Assembly: GCA_937900135.1 (NCBI GenBank) | Contig: CALCDJ010000067.1 | Location: 1 to 32,155 of the forward strand | Direction: 5' to 3' | Length of the DNA: 32,155 bases | Source of the DNA: an uncultured Blautia sp. | Lineage (GTDB): Bacteria; Bacillota; Clostridia; Lachnospirales; Lachnospiraceae | Shown here: in pieces, positions 29,279 to 32,155 of the stretch | Layout: each line of letters opens with the position of its first letter | Position numbering within the stretch: the stretch's first letter is position 1 | Position numbers and translations under genes: made by a program | The notes under the pieces: generated by a model | What the model was told of the DNA's origin: nothing | The model's database searches: none | The model's input: the letters and a program-made list of their open reading frames with translations, nothing else

Positions 29279-29527
29279 TTATCTTGTGATACTATTTTCC
29301 TTGTCTCTTACCTTCCTTTCTTGCTGATCTAATTCATTTGTTACTGCAAGCATCAAATATTCTGCTGTTCTTGTTTCGCCGTACTTCTCCCGGAACTCAT
29401 GAGCTTCTTTCACTACCTGTTCCCAGTGTTGTTCTGTCATTGGCTTGGGAGTTACCGCCCATTTTCTGTAGAATCTCCATGATTCTGCAAACATTTCATA
29501 ATTCTGTTTTAATTCCTGTTCTGTCAC
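29279..29527 (-). CDS. Small hypothetical protein after the primase gene
   Basis: An 82-residue helical protein. Its GTG start overlaps the stop of the primase gene as GTGA, with AGAGGTGC upstream, showing coupled translation. KEAHEFREKYGETRTAEYLM lies in the middle and a charged tail ends it. Similar small proteins accompany primases in Firmicutes elements. Function unknown. Confidence 0.65.
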   Translation of the reverse strand: MTEQELKQNYEMFAESWRFYRKWAVTPKPMTEQHWEQVVKEAHEFREKYGETRTAEYLMLAVTNELDQQERKVRDKENSITR

Positions 29528-31938
29528 TTAGCACCTCTGTTTTTCTTCTGTTGCTCTTTCCATAGATAGTATTCTGGATTAATGAAGATTCTTGTTGATG
29601 GTCTTCCCTTTTCTTTTGCTTCTTCTTGATATGCGGTTATGTATCCATGCTCAATTAAGCACTCCAAGCCCGGTTCCATATCATCAACTTTTTTGAATCT
29701 TCCTTTACACAAATTAAAAACATCACGTTTTGATATTTCTTGAATTTTGCTATTATTGCTATTTTTGCTATCTATGCGTGACATAATATATCTTGCATCT
29801 TTCACACTCTGTTCTTCAAGCAATCCCATAATCTCAAAAGCCTGTTCAGAATGTTCCAGATAGTATTTTCCGATCGCTATAGCTGCCTTCATGGTATCTT
29901 CTTCCAGCGGAACATTAACAGAATTAAGCCTATGCTTTACTATATGAAGAATCCCGGCAATTCTCATTGTATTACCATGCAGCTTTCCAGCCCAGTCCTC
30001 TATAGGCTCCAATTCATCCATCAATCTTTCTTCTATCCATTGGTTATACTCTTCCGATAACAAATCAGCTTCATCACTTAATGTGATAATACGTTCTGCA
30101 AAGTCTGCAAGATCTGGAATAGAAAGTAGATCTTTACATAAATTCTCATATACTTTTCTTGTAACGTCCTTTATAGGCTCTGTTCTGTACTTTCTGCTGC
30201 CTACTCTGGAATTAGGAAAACTATACATAAAACGTGCCAGAAGTCCTCTACCTCTAAAGTTTTTGTTCCCCATAACCTCACTTATAACCTGTGGCTGTAC
30301 CGCTAAACCTATTGTCAGATATGGATTTTGCAACTCTGTTCCTTCCCTTCCAATTCTGGTTAAATTCAAGTATTCTCCGGAATAACCCTTTAAAAAAATA
30401 TCAATATTCACATCATTGCTATATCTCCCTGCCATTACTCCAAACAAACCGCCCTCTGCTGATAAAATCCCCATCTTTTCCTTGTTCTGCTTCATGGCTT
30501 CCACAAGGGCTTCTGGCGTTGTATCATCCATTACAAGCATTAAAGGCTTCACTTCTTTTAAATTATCAATTTCTTCTTGGCAGTTAAAAGCATCTTGCAT
30601 GGTGTATGTATTGTTTTTTCCATTCTTCGCCAATGCTTCTTGAATGGTTTTCAACTTTCCATTAAGAATCTTCTTTTGCAATTCATACTTCTTTATTTCC
30701 GGTCTACGTCTTTCATTTTCTTCGTTCATATAAGAAAAGATAGGCTTTTCTATTTCCGTTAATACAGGAGATTTCCTCTCAGACGGTCTTCCTATAACGA
30801 TCATGTATAGATTAATAGGCTCTATCCAGTCCGCTTTTACCTTAACGTAAAACTTTCCTTGAACACATAAAGATAATGCAGCCAGAACCAAGGAAACCAC
30901 CATATCAACAGGAACCTGTAGTGATTCTGCGACAGCTTCTATGTATGTTCTGATCGTATCCGGTAAACACTCTACCGGGAACGACTGCAAAGTTTTGTTT
31001 GAATTTCTCTCTATGGGAGCAAAAATACCAAAAATAGCAGAAATGTCTTTTTCACTTGGTATTTGCATATTATTGCTCTTATTGCTATTATTGCTCTGAG
31101 GGATATAATTCAAAACTTCTTCTGTATCGTCGTGCTGCTGTAACATTTCCTCAAACTCTTCCACAGTATGTCCGGCTTCAAAATAATCTGTTATATCTGC
31201 TTTTAAGGTATCCTTTACAGGAATTATGATTTTACAGCTTTTCACAATTCCATTCAGATCAGAATAGACTTCTTTTGCAAGCTCCTTTCCAGGATCGTCA
31301 TTATCTGCCAGAATGACAAGATTTGCGTTACTAAAGAATTTAGAAATATTGTTGTGCCAATCACTTGCCCCACCACAGGTAACTGCTGCATATCCCTTTT
31401 TCTGTAACGTATTTACGTCCTTTTCACCTTCCACATAAAAGACTGACTTATTTTCCGCAATACATTTCTTGAAATTTTCCAAATCCCCATATACAGCCAT
31501 TAAAACCTTGAGCGGCATATCAAGTCCGTAATTGAATTTGTTATTGATAAATCTTCCGTATATAAAAGACTTGTCTTCCATCCGAAGTCTGGTGAAACCA
31601 TAGCTGCCGCTTAAAATATCATGGTAATTGTATGCTGAAATCATGTTTTTTCTTTCTCGGTTTTCAACATATCTTTGCCATGAATATCTGGCATTACTAG
31701 AAAAAGGCTTGTTAGAACTCTTCCGATCATCATAGAACATATCACTTTTCTTTAATCCAACTCTGTTCAGAATATCTTCGTTACTACATCCGGCGTGACA
31801 GTGCATCAGAATCTTGTCTTTTTCTCTTGTAATCGTCAAGGAAGCTTGGTGATCGTCATGTGCTGGGCATATAGCCTGTACACTGTTAGTCCCTCTTTTC
31901 TTTACTTCAAAATGTCCTGTAAACTCTTCAAATGTCAA
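29524..31938 (-). CDS. Primase-helicase: CHC2 zinc finger, TOPRIM, DUF3987
   Basis: A product of about 804 residues. The N-terminal zinc finger has Cys24, His27, Cys47 and Cys51 (CPAHDDHQAS, HCHAGC). A TOPRIM domain follows (EGEKD near 170, LADNDD near 212). A DUF3987 NTPase domain covers most of the second half, with an atypical P-loop region GRPSERKSP and LMLVMDDTTPEAL, then AEGGLFGVMAGRYS. These proteins prime and unwind DNA for autonomous replication of phages, satellites and integrative elements. A low-complexity SNNSNKSNN linker is encoded by AGCAATAAT repeats. The TTG at 31938 (AAGGTGG nine bases upstream) is chosen. An ATG at 31983 overlaps the upstream gene and lacks a ribosome site. 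Confidence 0.88.
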   Translation of the reverse strand: MTFEEFTGHFEVKKRGTNSVQAICPAHDDHQASLTITREKDKILMHCHAGCSNEDILNRVGLKKSDMFYDDRKSSNKPFSSNARYSWQRYVENRERKNMISAYNYHDILSGSYGFTRLRMEDKSFIYGRFINNKFNYGLDMPLKVLMAVYGDLENFKKCIAENKSVFYVEGEKDVNTLQKKGYAAVTCGGASDWHNNISKFFSNANLVILADNDDPGKELAKEVYSDLNGIVKSCKIIIPVKDTLKADITDYFEAGHTVEEFEEMLQQHDDTEEVLNYIPQSNNSNKSNNMQIPSEKDISAIFGIFAPIERNSNKTLQSFPVECLPDTIRTYIEAVAESLQVPVDMVVSLVLAALSLCVQGKFYVKVKADWIEPINLYMIVIGRPSERKSPVLTEIEKPIFSYMNEENERRRPEIKKYELQKKILNGKLKTIQEALAKNGKNNTYTMQDAFNCQEEIDNLKEVKPLMLVMDDTTPEALVEAMKQNKEKMGILSAEGGLFGVMAGRYSNDVNIDIFLKGYSGEYLNLTRIGREGTELQNPYLTIGLAVQPQVISEVMGNKNFRGRGLLARFMYSFPNSRVGSRKYRTEPIKDVTRKVYENLCKDLLSIPDLADFAERIITLSDEADLLSEEYNQWIEERLMDELEPIEDWAGKLHGNTMRIAGILHIVKHRLNSVNVPLEEDTMKAAIAIGKYYLEHSEQAFEIMGLLEEQSVKDARYIMSRIDSKNSNNSKIQEISKRDVFNLCKGRFKKVDDMEPGLECLIEHGYITAYQEEAKEKGRPSTRIFINPEYYLWKEQQKKNRGAK

Positions 31939-31954
31939 CCTCTTCGCCACCACC

Positions 31955-32113
31955 TTACTCTGAAATGCTGTCCATATAGGCATCTACTTTGGTGAAATTG
32001 ATTAAGTAACTCTTGCCTATTCTGATCACGGCTTCTGCGTCCTCAGCTACTTGGCGCATGGCATTATGTCCAATACTGTACCGGATGCAAGCCTGTTCCA
32101 ATCGTAAGCGCAA
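31955..32113 (-). CDS. Small DUF6462/excisionase-like DNA-binding protein
   Basis: The frame ends at 31955 and codes RLEQACIRYSIGHNAMRQV, then AEDAEAVIRIGKSYLI and KVDAYMDSISE. This is the helix-turn-helix plus YLIN-wing layout of small DUF6462/excisionase-like proteins found beside primases. A TAG closes the frame upstream. The only near-complete start is a TTG at 32113 without a ribosome site; an ATG at 32059 would remove the first helix. The 5' end may be frameshifted or wrongly delimited. The primase TTG lies 16 bp downstream of its stop. Confidence 0.6.
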   Translation of the reverse strand: MRLRLEQACIRYSIGHNAMRQVAEDAEAVIRIGKSYLINFTKVDAYMDSISE

Positions 32114-32155
32114 AATAATTCGACGGATTGTGTTGCCCTAAAAATGAATCCATAA

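Overview
The window reads as a low-GC Firmicutes chromosome, most likely Lachnospiraceae (Blautia/Ruminococcus/Dorea type). The evidence is A/G-rich Shine-Dalgarno sequences before nearly every gene, an FMN riboswitch driving RibU, a prfB gene with the CTT-TGA-C frameshift site, a hom - alternative homoserine kinase - lysC operon, and many SigA-type promoters with TGnTATAAT -10 boxes. About 70% (1-22.8 kb) is ordinary chromosome. The right-hand 9 kb (about 22.8-32.15 kb, running off the window) is an integrated mobile element.

Chromosomal part, left to right: a PAS-GGDEF protein cut by the window edge; a PdxA-family dehydrogenase; a riboflavin operon (FMN riboswitch, terminator, ribU, Nudix hydrolase); a 26-codon membrane peptide overlapping a membrane protein gene; a duplicated PF06541-type membrane protein; a YARHG secreted protein, a DUF1294 protein and Tex; several small membrane or secreted proteins (DUF4190-, DUF975- and DUF2752-like, and a duplicated secreted protein); the amino-acid operon ACT protein - hom - proposed homoserine kinase - lysC; prfB; a DapF homologue whose two catalytic cysteines are both serine; an AraC regulator; and secA.

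Mobile element: a Tn916-type tyrosine integrase lies next to secA and is the last gene of a minus-strand operon of small genes. That operon starts at a divergent promoter region holding three copies of a 13-15 bp iteron, facing a small ribbon-helix-helix regulator. Further right come a minus-strand series of small accessory genes, a phage-type sigma factor, a CHC2/TOPRIM/DUF3987 primase-helicase and a small DNA-binding protein. Three consecutive genes (27.0-28.3 kb) carry simple lesions: an in-frame TAA, a one-base frameshift and an in-frame TGA. The element therefore appears to be decaying, or these genes are recoded.

The most unusual content lies between the regulator and the broken genes (about 25.85-26.8 kb, no convincing protein gene). 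There is a plus-strand array of about a dozen 24-nt hairpins. Each has 9-nt arms of different sequence around a near-constant AATTTT hexaloop. The array follows a long imperfect hairpin and ends at an intrinsic terminator. G-U pairing favours the plus-strand RNA. I do not recognise this as a described RNA class. It is the leading candidate for a new system in the window.
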